Shown here: piece by piece, positions 1 through 6,547 of the stretch
Position numbering within the stretch: the first letter of the stretch is position 1
Layout of the letters: each line of letters starts with the position of its first letter
Source of the DNA: Clostridiaceae bacterium
GTDB taxonomy: Bacteria > Bacillota > Clostridia > Saccharofermentanales > DTU023
DNA: 32,082 nucleotides
Assembly (NCBI GenBank): GCA_012839385.1
Contig: DUNL01000218.1
Location: 1 to 32,082, forward strand
Direction: 5' to 3'
Notes under the pieces: generated by a model
The model's database searches: none
The model's input: the letters and a program-made list of their open reading frames with translations, nothing else
What the model was told of the DNA's origin: nothing
Program-made: the position numbers and the translations under genes

Positions 1-11
1 ACACCTCCTCC
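1..11 (-). promoter_or_regulatory. Strong ribosome binding site of a divergent gene lying off the left edge
   Basis: Read on the minus strand, the first bases give AAAGGAGGAGGTGT, a near-ideal Shine-Dalgarno sequence pointing out of the window. A gene transcribed leftwards probably starts within about ten bases of position 1. On the minus strand TTTACT (about 47-52) and TATAAC (about 24-29, 17-bp spacer) could be its promoter, though the -10 box would then sit very close to the ribosome binding site. The coding region itself is not visible. Confidence 0.5.
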
Positions 12-19
12 TTTATAGT

Positions 20-25
20 TATAAT
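20..25 (+). promoter_or_regulatory. Candidate -10 box for the liv operon
   Basis: A perfect TATAAT lies about 90 bases before the first liv gene. Its -35 box would fall at or beyond the window edge and cannot be checked. It overlaps the possible minus-strand promoter of the divergent gene. The alternative TATAAA at 94-99 is too close to the ribosome binding site and has no partner. I see nothing else definite in 26-103. Confidence 0.3.
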
Positions 26-117
26 GTTTGAGGACGGTTAAGTAAATGTAAATTTCTTATTTAGCAGTTTAATAGCTTATTTCATGTAAGTAATATAAAT
101 TTTGGGAGGTATTTAAC

Positions 118-1500
118 ATGAAATCAAAAAGCAAAGTAGGGATTATTCTTCTATTGATCCTGGCATTGCTACTTGTCGCCTGTAACGGGGATAAGCCAAA
201 AGAAGATGAAGCAGGCGGAGATCAGCCTAAAGAAAACGAAGTTGTTGATGACGGAGAAGACATCAAGGAGACAACTGTTGACGAAGAAAGCGAGGAGCCC
301 CCTGAAGAAGATACAGCGGGAGACGCGGATGTAGTTAAGTTGGGCGCTGTGTTGCCACTAACAGGCAGTCAGGCTACAACCGGAGCTAATTTGAAAGTGG
401 CGATGGAATTAGCAGTTGACCTAATCAACAACTCTCATGATCTGGATTGGGATCTAGCTAAAAATGAAGGTATCGCGGCCTTAAATGGCGCTAAAGTGGA
501 ACTTCTATTTGGTGACTGTCAATCTGACGCGACCATCGCCTCAACAGAAGCAACTAATCTCTTGGAACAGGATATCAGCGGTATCGCCGGCGCTTACGCT
601 TCCGGCTTTTCAGCAGCCGTAGCGGCGCAGGCCCTAGAATACAATGTTCCGATGATCTGCGGCTCGTCTTCATCTGCGTCCTTAACTGACGGTAAGACTT
701 ATGACTTTGCCTCAATTTTCAATCGCATAGCCGCTAATGACGAAATGGAAACTATAGAATTCTATAAATTCCTCCAATTACTCAATGATGAGTATGACGC
801 CGGAATTGAAAAAGTCGCCATAGCTTATATCAATAACGCCTACGGCATTCACGCCGATGAAATGTTCGCTCAATACGCGCCGGAATACGGTTTTGAAGTT
901 GTAGCTCAGGTATCCTATGAGCCATCAATTACTGCCGCGGATACCGAAGCTGCTCAGGTTATTGACGCCAAGCCCGACGCAGTCTTCCACGCTTCCTACA
1001 TTGGCGACCTCACCATGTTCGCCCAAGCCTATAATGCTTACGGTTATCAACCAAAGATGATCATGTGCTACTGCGGCGGTTTCCAGGATGCCAGTTTTGC
1101 TGATGTCGCTAAGGAACTTGGTGTCAACTACTATGCCGGTGGTCAGGCCAGCGCCGCTGTACTCACTGAAAAAATGCCGGTTTTCAAATATGTCAACGAA
1201 AAATACAAGGCTGTCACAGGCTTGGACATTGATGGACCCGCATTGGAAGAATTCGCTTCGATAATTCTCCTGGCTCAGGCTATGGAAGCAGCGGAAAGCT
1301 CTGATCCCGCCGATATTATTGAGGCTTTGCGCTCTAATACTTTTGACGCGCCTTATCTGACAGTAGGAAAAATAGCCTTTGATGACAATGGCCAGAACAC
1401 TCATATGGCATCCTTTATCACTCAGTTGATTGATGGTGTCTATCAAGTAGTATATCCACTTGACGAATATGTAACAGCCGAGCCGATTGTCAACAAATAG
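118..1500 (+). CDS. Branched-chain amino acid type ABC transporter, substrate-binding lipoprotein (LivJ-like)
   Basis: Extracytoplasmic receptor of a HAAT-family importer that captures an amino acid and delivers it to the LivHM permease. Residues 1-22 are a lipoprotein signal peptide (MKSKSK, a hydrophobic stretch, then lipobox LVAC with Cys22 as lipidation site). Residues 23-70 form a very acidic linker. From about 72 the type-I periplasmic-binding fold begins (VKLGAVLPLTGSQATTGANL, typical of Peripla_BP_6). The 460-residue length is normal for a Gram-positive lipoprotein with a linker. ATG 118 has GGGAGG eight bases upstream. It is first in a five-gene cluster and is followed by a stable hairpin before the permease genes. 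The ligand cannot be read from the sequence; leucine/isoleucine/valine is the family default, and glutamate is conceivable given the neighbouring pathway. Confidence 0.93.
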   Translation: MKSKSKVGIILLLILALLLVACNGDKPKEDEAGGDQPKENEVVDDGEDIKETTVDEESEEPPEEDTAGDADVVKLGAVLPLTGSQATTGANLKVAMELAVDLINNSHDLDWDLAKNEGIAALNGAKVELLFGDCQSDATIASTEATNLLEQDISGIAGAYASGFSAAVAAQALEYNVPMICGSSSSASLTDGKTYDFASIFNRIAANDEMETIEFYKFLQLLNDEYDAGIEKVAIAYINNAYGIHADEMFAQYAPEYGFEVVAQVSYEPSITAADTEAAQVIDAKPDAVFHASYIGDLTMFAQAYNAYGYQPKMIMCYCGGFQDASFADVAKELGVNYYAGGQASAAVLTEKMPVFKYVNEKYKAVTGLDIDGPALEEFASIILLAQAMEAAESSDPADIIEALRSNTFDAPYLTVGKIAFDDNGQNTHMASFITQLIDGVYQVVYPLDEYVTAEPIVNK

Positions 1501-1515
1501 TAAGCGGAACTTTCT

Positions 1516-1551
1516 GAGTTTTCTCCCGGTCGCGCGGCCGGGAGAAAACTC
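1516..1551 (+). terminator. Hairpin between binding-protein and permease genes (attenuator/mRNA stabiliser)
   Basis: A perfect 14-bp inverted repeat, GAGTTTTCTCCCGG at 1516-1529 and its complement at 1538-1551, has an 8-base loop. No T-tract follows, so it is probably not a full terminator. At this place, just after the binding-protein stop codon, such hairpins usually protect the upstream mRNA or cause partial termination so that the receptor is made in excess over the permease. Confidence 0.7.
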
Positions 1552-1582
1552 CTAATTAGAATCGGAAAGAGAGGCTACCTAA

Positions 1583-2437
1583 GTGTTATTACAAGTTATT
1601 ATTAATGGAATTATGACCGGCTTTGTATATGCGTTGGTAGCAGTCGGTCTAACTCTGACCTGGGGAGTCATGGATATTATTAATTTTGCCCATGGTGAAT
1701 TGCTCCTCTGGGGAATGTACACAGCTTTCGGCTTGTGGAGTCTATTCTCTTTGGATCCTCTTATCTCTTTACCAGTCGCCGCGGCGATTATCTTCCTGTT
1801 AGGTGTTTTTACTTACTTCGTAGTTGTCAAAAGAGTTCTCAAAGCCTCAGCTCTGACAGCTCTGCTGGCCACATTCGGTCTCAGCATGGTACTTAAAAAC
1901 CTGGCGCAGATGATCTTTACGGCAAATTATAAGAATGTCACTAATACTATTTTTGGTAGCAAAACCATAAAGATTGGCAGTTTCTTTATTCGCCATGATT
2001 ACCTGGCGGCTGCCATCGGCAGTTTAGCGCTAACACTTTTAGTTCTGACATTTATTAATAAAACAAAAACGGGCGTAGCGATAAAAGCCACGTCGATAAA
2101 TAGATCAACCGCCCAGCTCATGGGCATTAATACAGATGGAATTTTCGCAATTACATTCGGCTTGTCAGGTGCCTGTGTTGGCGCCGCGGCGGCTTTGATG
2201 GTTCCTTTTACACCGATTACCCCCGGCTCATGTACCCTATATAGTGTATTAGCGTTCGTAATAGTAGCTCTCGGCGGTTTCGGTAATATCAAGGGCGCGC
2301 TCTATGCCGGATTGATCGTGGGTGTTATGGAAGCAATGGGCGGATATTTTCTGGGAACATCCTTTAAATACGCTGTTATATTCCTTGTCTACCTGATCGT
2401 AATGCAGATTCGTCCAAAGGGGTTGTTCGGATGGTAA
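1583..2437 (+). CDS. livH: Branched-chain amino acid ABC transporter permease LivH
   Basis: Integral membrane permease, one half of the LivHM channel. The 284 residues are almost entirely hydrophobic. The N-terminus (LLQVIINGIMTGFVYALVAV, then GLTLTWGVMDIINFAHGE) carries the family hallmark with the NFAHG motif. The C-terminal part has FVIVALGGFGNIKGALYAGL, which holds the cytoplasmic coupling region, and it ends with RPKGLFG, typical of LivH. The start is GTG at 1583, with GAAAGAGAGG about eight bases upstream. It overlaps livM by seven bases, indicating translational coupling. Confidence 0.93.
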   Translation: MLLQVIINGIMTGFVYALVAVGLTLTWGVMDIINFAHGELLLWGMYTAFGLWSLFSLDPLISLPVAAAIIFLLGVFTYFVVVKRVLKASALTALLATFGLSMVLKNLAQMIFTANYKNVTNTIFGSKTIKIGSFFIRHDYLAAAIGSLALTLLVLTFINKTKTGVAIKATSINRSTAQLMGINTDGIFAITFGLSGACVGAAAALMVPFTPITPGSCTLYSVLAFVIVALGGFGNIKGALYAGLIVGVMEAMGGYFLGTSFKYAVIFLVYLIVMQIRPKGLFGW

Positions 2438-3477
2438 AGATAAAAAATATATTTAAAGAGAATGTATTTGCCCTAGTTCTGTTGGCAATTTTCATCATCG
2501 TGCCCCTAACTGTTGGCAAAAATGCAGATATACATAATATCATTATCTATATCCTCATCTATGCCATGGTTGGCGAAGGCTGGAATCTCATTACCGGTTT
2601 CGCCGGCCAAACTAGTTTTGGTCACGCTGCATATTTCGGTATCGGCGCTTACACCGTCGCTGTTCTGGGCAACAAATACGATATTGTACCCTGGGTCGGC
2701 ATGCTGGTAGGTATCCTGATTTCCGTAATCCTGGCTTTCTTGATAAACTATCAGCTTTTCAGGCTGAAAGGACATTATTTCGCTATCGCGACTTTAGCAG
2801 TAGCGGAAATATTGCGCACCTTATTCAGCGTCTGGACATATGTCGGCGCCGGTGACGGGATAAAAATATTGTTCCGCCCGAAAAATAAAGTATTATGGCT
2901 GGCCATTGATGTCAGAAATCGTTTGCCGTTCCTATATATTACGCTCATTTTATTTGTCCTGATCTTCATCCTCTGTCGATCTTTGGAAAAATCAAAAATG
3001 GGCTTTTATTGGAAAGCGATTCGCGAGAGCCACGAAGTAGCGGAATCTATCGGCATCAATCCACAAAACTACAAAGTCTATGCCATGATACTATCCGCGG
3101 CCATCTCCTCAATAGGTGGCGGATTGTATGTGCAATTCTTCAAATATGTTGACAGTTATGTCTTCTCCTTAGATGTCAGCATGATTTTTGTGCTGGTAAC
3201 TGTCTTGGGAGGTATAGGCAATGTATATGGACCCATTATCGGCTCCATCATATATTACGCGCTGGATCTGGCGATGCGGCGTCTCTTGGGCGGTACCGCC
3301 TCAGGAATTAACCTGATTATCTTCGGTATTTTGTTGGTCGTAGTCGTTGTCTACCAGCCGCGTGGTATCATGGGCATCTATGACGACATAGTAAATAAGA
3401 GGCGACTGGCAAAGGAAAAGTCCTCGCTAAAAGAAGCCGCTAATACAGCTACAGACAAATCCGGAGGTGACGCATGA
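2431..3477 (+). CDS. livM: Branched-chain amino acid ABC transporter permease LivM
   Basis: Second membrane subunit of the Liv importer, 348 residues with about eight to ten hydrophobic segments. Recognisable LivM motifs are NLITGFAGQTSFGHAAYFGI near residues 52-72, the coupling-loop region KAIRESHEVAESIGINPQNYK around 196-216, and VTVLGGIGNVYGPIIGSI near 257-274. A charged cytoplasmic tail of about 30 residues follows the last membrane span. It starts inside the livH stop region and ends in an ATGA overlap with livG, so the cluster is tightly coupled. Confidence 0.93.
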   Translation: MVKIKNIFKENVFALVLLAIFIIVPLTVGKNADIHNIIIYILIYAMVGEGWNLITGFAGQTSFGHAAYFGIGAYTVAVLGNKYDIVPWVGMLVGILISVILAFLINYQLFRLKGHYFAIATLAVAEILRTLFSVWTYVGAGDGIKILFRPKNKVLWLAIDVRNRLPFLYITLILFVLIFILCRSLEKSKMGFYWKAIRESHEVAESIGINPQNYKVYAMILSAAISSIGGGLYVQFFKYVDSYVFSLDVSMIFVLVTVLGGIGNVYGPIIGSIIYYALDLAMRRLLGGTASGINLIIFGILLVVVVVYQPRGIMGIYDDIVNKRRLAKEKSSLKEAANTATDKSGGDA

Positions 3478-4229
3478 GTAACGCAATTGAGATTCGCAAT
3501 CTTACCATGAAGTTCGGTGAATTGTTAGCGAATGAAGACGTCAGCTTCGACATCGAAAAGAATAATATTGTCAGCCTGATCGGCCCGAACGGAGCAGGAA
3601 AGACCACCCTCTTTAACTGCGCTACCGGTTTTTATAAGCCTTTCTCAGGAAGAGTAAGTTATTATGATGAGGATGACAAGGAAATTGATATTACCGGTCG
3701 TCCTACTCATGAAATTTGTAAACTGGGAATAGCCAGAACTTTTCAGATAGTCAAGACATTGAACGAGATGACAGTGGAAGAAAATGTCATGACAGGCGCT
3801 TTCTTGCATGTCAACAGAAGCGCTGAGGCCAGAGAACAGGCCCTGGAAGTTTTGCGCAGGACCGGGCTGATGTCCAGACGAAATATTCTGGGCAGGAATC
3901 TGACTATCGCTGAAAGAAAACGTGTTGAGATTGCTCGCGCTCTGGCAACTAAACCCAGGGTTTTAATGCTGGACGAATGCATGGCCGGACTCAATCAAAC
4001 TGAAATAAAGGATGTCATGAATTTAATTCTTGAGCTCAAAGACCATGGTATAACCCTATTAATTGTCGAGCATATTATGGAAGCAATCATGCCTATCTCC
4101 GATAAAATTGTTGTTCTGGACTCCGGCAGAAAAATAGCTGAAGGCAGTCCACAGGAGATCGCTAACAATGACGAAGTAATTAAAGCTTATCTGGGGGAGA
4201 AATTTCATGCTAAAAGTAAAAAATCTTAA
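3474..4229 (+). CDS. livG: Branched-chain amino acid ABC transporter ATPase LivG (degenerate signature motif)
   Basis: Cytoplasmic ATPase of the Liv importer. Walker A is GPNGAGKT (residues 37-44), Walker B is VLMLDE (163-168) with the catalytic Glu, and the switch His is in IVEH (His200). The 251-residue length is normal. The ABC signature is unusual: where LivG proteins normally have LSYGQQRR, this one has LTIAERKR (143-150), with no glycine, and the residue after the Walker B Glu is Cys instead of Pro (DECMAG). Because the partner LivF is canonical, the dimer may have one consensus and one degenerate ATP site. It overlaps livM by four bases and livF by 23 bases. Confidence 0.9.
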   Translation: MSNAIEIRNLTMKFGELLANEDVSFDIEKNNIVSLIGPNGAGKTTLFNCATGFYKPFSGRVSYYDEDDKEIDITGRPTHEICKLGIARTFQIVKTLNEMTVEENVMTGAFLHVNRSAEAREQALEVLRRTGLMSRRNILGRNLTIAERKRVEIARALATKPRVLMLDECMAGLNQTEIKDVMNLILELKDHGITLLIVEHIMEAIMPISDKIVVLDSGRKIAEGSPQEIANNDEVIKAYLGEKFHAKSKKS

Positions 4230-4908
4230 CACCGGTTATGGAAATGTTCAGGTATTATATGACTTTTCCTGTGAAGTGAAGTCCGGTGAGGTTGTGTCCA
4301 TGGTTGGCTCCAACGGATCGGGCAAAAGCACACTGCTGAAAGCGATTTCCGGGATTGTTAAGCCTTTCTCGGGTGAAATAGAATTTTTAGGAGAACGAAT
4401 AGACAAATTGCCACCACATAAAATAGTGGCTCTCGGTATCGCTCATGTTCCGGAAGGCAGACAAGTTTTCGGTAAGCTCTCCGTCGCCGAGAATCTTATG
4501 ATGGGAGCCTTTATTGTCAAGGATGAAGCGCAAAAAAAGGATCGACTACAAGAAATGTTCGACCTTTTTCCGATTCTTGCCGAACGTTCAAAACAAGCTG
4601 CTGAAACATTGTCCGGCGGTGAACAGCAGATGCTGGCTATTGCCCGGGGCTTAATGTCAAACCCCAAACTATTGCTGATTGATGAGCTCTCCTTGGGGCT
4701 GGCTCCGGTTCTGGTCGAGCGTGTCCTGGAAGCTATCAATATGATAAGGAAACAAGTTACCATTCTACTTGTCGAACAAAAAGTACAAGAAGCTTTAGAA
4801 ATAGCTGATCGCGGTTATGTTATCCAAAACGGAAAGCTGGTCATTACCGGTACCGGAGCGGAACTGCTGGAAAGTGATATTGTTAAGCAGGCCTATATGG
4901 GTATGTAA
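4207..4908 (+). CDS. livF: Branched-chain amino acid ABC transporter ATPase LivF
   Basis: Second ATPase of the Liv importer, 233 residues. Walker A is GSNGSGKS (34-41), the signature is LSGGEQQMLAIARGLM, Walker B is LLLIDE followed by LSLGLAP, and the switch region is LLVEQ. This combination (QQMLAIARGL plus the LSLGLAP D-loop) is characteristic of LivF. It is the last gene of the operon and starts 23 bases inside livG. A rho-independent terminator follows about 40 bases after the stop. Confidence 0.93.
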   Translation: MLKVKNLNTGYGNVQVLYDFSCEVKSGEVVSMVGSNGSGKSTLLKAISGIVKPFSGEIEFLGERIDKLPPHKIVALGIAHVPEGRQVFGKLSVAENLMMGAFIVKDEAQKKDRLQEMFDLFPILAERSKQAAETLSGGEQQMLAIARGLMSNPKLLLIDELSLGLAPVLVERVLEAINMIRKQVTILLVEQKVQEALEIADRGYVIQNGKLVITGTGAELLESDIVKQAYMGM

Positions 4909-4949
4909 AATTGATCAGTGACACTATTCCCTCCTAAGGAATAAGTCCG

Positions 4950-4990
4950 GGGCTGTCACGAACACTAAGATCTCGAGACAGCCCTTTTAT
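4950..4990 (+). terminator. Rho-independent terminator of the liv operon
   Basis: GGGCTGTC at 4950-4957 pairs with GACAGCCC at 4977-4984 across a 19-base loop and is followed by TTTTAT. Position and orientation fit the end of the Liv transcript. The citX promoter begins at the end of the T-tract. Confidence 0.8.
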
Positions 4991-5018
4991 TGACCGTATC
5001 GTGGTAAAAATCTATGAT
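4990..5018 (+). promoter_or_regulatory. Sigma-70-type promoter for citX
   Basis: TTGACC at 4990-4995 and TATGAT at 5013-5018 are separated by exactly 17 bases, each matching five of six consensus bases. The predicted start lies about 40 bases before the citX ATG. The promoter follows the liv terminator directly, so citX is probably expressed independently of liv. Confidence 0.65.
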
Positions 5019-5062
5019 TAATAGCAGTTTATTTTTTACGAACGCTACTGAAAGTCAGCCGG

Positions 5063-5713
5063 ATGATAGAGAAATTGGAACAAATCCTCACAGCTCGCGA
5101 ACAGAGAGCGGACCGGATTAGACGAGCTCAGCTCGCTTACCCCGGGCACTATATAATTTCCTTGAAATTAAATATCCCGGGACCGGACAAAGTTACTACC
5201 GCTTCAATTGCTCTGCTTAAAATCGCCATGGAGCTACTGGAGTGTAGCTTGCTTGGTACTGATCTCCAAATCAGATACCGTAAAAGTACCAGTTCGGCTG
5301 CCGGTCCGGAAGCGATCTACGCGCTACTGTACTGCCCACAAGATGGGCGAGAGACGACAGATACTACCCCAGCTTCAGCAACTGCGCGATCCGAAGTGGA
5401 TTTTGTCAACAACGCGGTAGCTAATTCTCTGGCCTCAAAGGAACATAACTACCCTTCTAGCCTTCGTCAAAAAATTAAACTCTTGTTGGTAAAGATTGAG
5501 GAGACTGATCCTCTGGGGCGATTGTTCGATTTTGATCTCTGGTATGAGGGAAAACAGATTAAACGTTCTGAGCTGGGCCTCCCCGCGAGAAGATGTCTGA
5601 TCTGTTCAGATTTCGCTATCATCTGCAGCAAAGAACAAAGGCATACTTTACGGGAATTACAGTTAAAGATTGATGCTTTATTAAGGGCTGATCCCCGCAT
5701 AAAACTAGAGTAG
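5063..5713 (+). CDS. citX: CitX-type holo-(citrate/citramalate) lyase synthase
   Basis: Apo-lyase phosphoribosyl-dephospho-CoA transferase: it attaches the prosthetic group made by CitG to the serine of the CitD acyl carrier subunit. The N-terminus (LEQILTAREQRADRI, residues 5-19) and the C-terminal block GRLFDFDLW (152-160), PARRCLICSDFAIICSKEQRH (174-194) match the CitX hallmark of an acidic FDxD motif followed by RRCLxC, A, C and H. At 216 residues it is about 30 longer than enteric CitX, owing to a Thr/Ala/Ser-rich insert around 95-125. ATG 5063 has only a weak ribosome binding site, but upstream codons offer no ATG, GTG or TTG before a stop at 5015. It lies about 7 kb from the other cit genes, on the opposite strand, with its own promoter. 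Confidence 0.85.
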   Translation: MIEKLEQILTAREQRADRIRRAQLAYPGHYIISLKLNIPGPDKVTTASIALLKIAMELLECSLLGTDLQIRYRKSTSSAAGPEAIYALLYCPQDGRETTDTTPASATARSEVDFVNNAVANSLASKEHNYPSSLRQKIKLLLVKIEETDPLGRLFDFDLWYEGKQIKRSELGLPARRCLICSDFAIICSKEQRHTLRELQLKIDALLRADPRIKLE

Positions 5714-5836
5714 CATGCATTCTTAATCTGTGATTATGTATTTGTCGGCTGATCTTGTAACGCATGTTTAGAAACAGTAACTGTATTTTCTGTACCGGAT
5801 TTTATGCCATAATTAATGAAATCGTGAGGTGGAATT
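5714..5836 (+). promoter_or_regulatory. citX-mntP intergenic region with a short palindrome
   Basis: ACAGT-A-ACTGT at 5774-5784 is a perfect 11-bp palindrome and a possible operator. CATAAT at 5808-5813 is a fair -10 box, but the best -35 partner is poor (TTTTCT at 5786-5791, 16-bp spacer). GAGGTGG at 5826-5832 is the ribosome binding site of the next gene. I see no Mn-sensing yybP-ykoY riboswitch core here, although that element often precedes mntP genes, and no clear citX terminator. Confidence 0.3.
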
Positions 5837-6403
5837 GTGAGCTTTATTGAACTGTTACTGCTAGCTCTTGCTTTGTCGGTTGACGCTATGGTGGCGGCAA
5901 CCACAATCGGGCTATGCAAAGCAGACCTTAAGCTAAGAGACGGTCTTCGCACTGCCACCTATTTTGGTTCTTTTCAAGCTCTGATGCCTTTGTTAGGCTA
6001 TCTTCTAGGTTCCCAATTCAAGAAATATGTTCAGCCCTTTGACCATTGGATCATTTTTTCCTTGTTGCTTGTTATTGGTGGCAAAATGATTTGGGAAGCC
6101 AGAACTATAGAAGATAACACTTGTAACACGGACCCTTGCTCCCACCCTCGACTCTTCATGTTAGCCATAGCTACTTCCCTTGACGCTATGGCTGCCGGCA
6201 TCTCACTATCACTGACCCAAGCCTCCATGCCACGCTCAATCCTGACCATTGGCCTCGTAACTTTCTTGCTTTCTTTCGCCGGGATAATGTGGGGCAAGCT
6301 CTTAGGCAGACGTTTCCGCGGTATTGCTTCGATTGTGGGCGGATTAGTCCTGATCCTGATCGGCGTTAAGGTTGTAGTAGAACATATAGTGCGTAGAATT
6401 TAA
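5837..6403 (+). CDS. mntP: MntP-family manganese efflux pump
   Basis: Small inner-membrane exporter of Mn(II), 188 residues with six predicted spans arranged as two related halves. The paired family motifs are both present: LSVDAMVAATTIGL with Asp16 in the first span and ATSLDAMAAGISLSL with Asp116 in the fourth. A short Cys-rich loop (about residues 95-101) separates the halves. Start is GTG 5837 behind GAGGTGG, only four bases away. It follows citX by about 120 bases in the same direction and may be co-transcribed or have its own weak promoter; there is no obvious functional link with the pathway genes. Confidence 0.85.
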   Translation: MSFIELLLLALALSVDAMVAATTIGLCKADLKLRDGLRTATYFGSFQALMPLLGYLLGSQFKKYVQPFDHWIIFSLLLVIGGKMIWEARTIEDNTCNTDPCSHPRLFMLAIATSLDAMAAGISLSLTQASMPRSILTIGLVTFLLSFAGIMWGKLLGRRFRGIASIVGGLVLILIGVKVVVEHIVRRI

Positions 6404-6431
6404 CTCCTTTGCGGCAAAATAGGCCAAATAA

Positions 6432-6475
6432 AAGAGGAGGCCGCGACACGTGATCTCGTCTCAGGGTCTCCTCTT
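6432..6475. terminator. Bidirectional terminator between mntP and the opp1 operon
   Basis: AAGAGGAG at 6432-6439 pairs with CTCCTCTT at 6468-6475, extended by a G-U and two G-C pairs inward. Read on the minus strand the stem is followed by TTATTT, so it is a good terminator for the opp1 operon. Read on the plus strand the downstream tract is CTCTTAACT, weaker. It lies between two converging genes and probably serves both. Confidence 0.6.
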
Positions 6476-6492
6476 CTCTTAACTAATTGCTC

Positions 6493-6547
6493 AAGTAAGA
6501 AGCAGCGTAAACAACAAGTTACTTGCTGTTTACGCGACAAATTACTT
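6493..6547 (-). terminator. Two-tier stem-loop at the oppA stop codon
   Basis: An inner stem GCGTAAACA (6505-6513) / TGTTTACGC (6527-6535) is nested inside an outer pairing AAGTAA (6493-6498) / TTACTT (6542-6547), which reaches the first base of the oppA stop codon. There is no T-run directly after it on the minus strand. It may protect the 3' end of the oppA message, with termination occurring at the next hairpin. Confidence 0.5.

Noticed and set aside
925-1446. 173-residue open frame on the minus strand inside the liv binding-protein gene
   Set aside because: It lies wholly inside a strongly supported gene, has no recognisable motif and no ribosome binding site; it is a shadow frame, as are the other long antisense frames in the window.
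5714-5836. Mn-sensing yybP-ykoY riboswitch before mntP
   Set aside because: The conserved core could not be recognised, and the 123-base gap also has to hold any citX 3' region.
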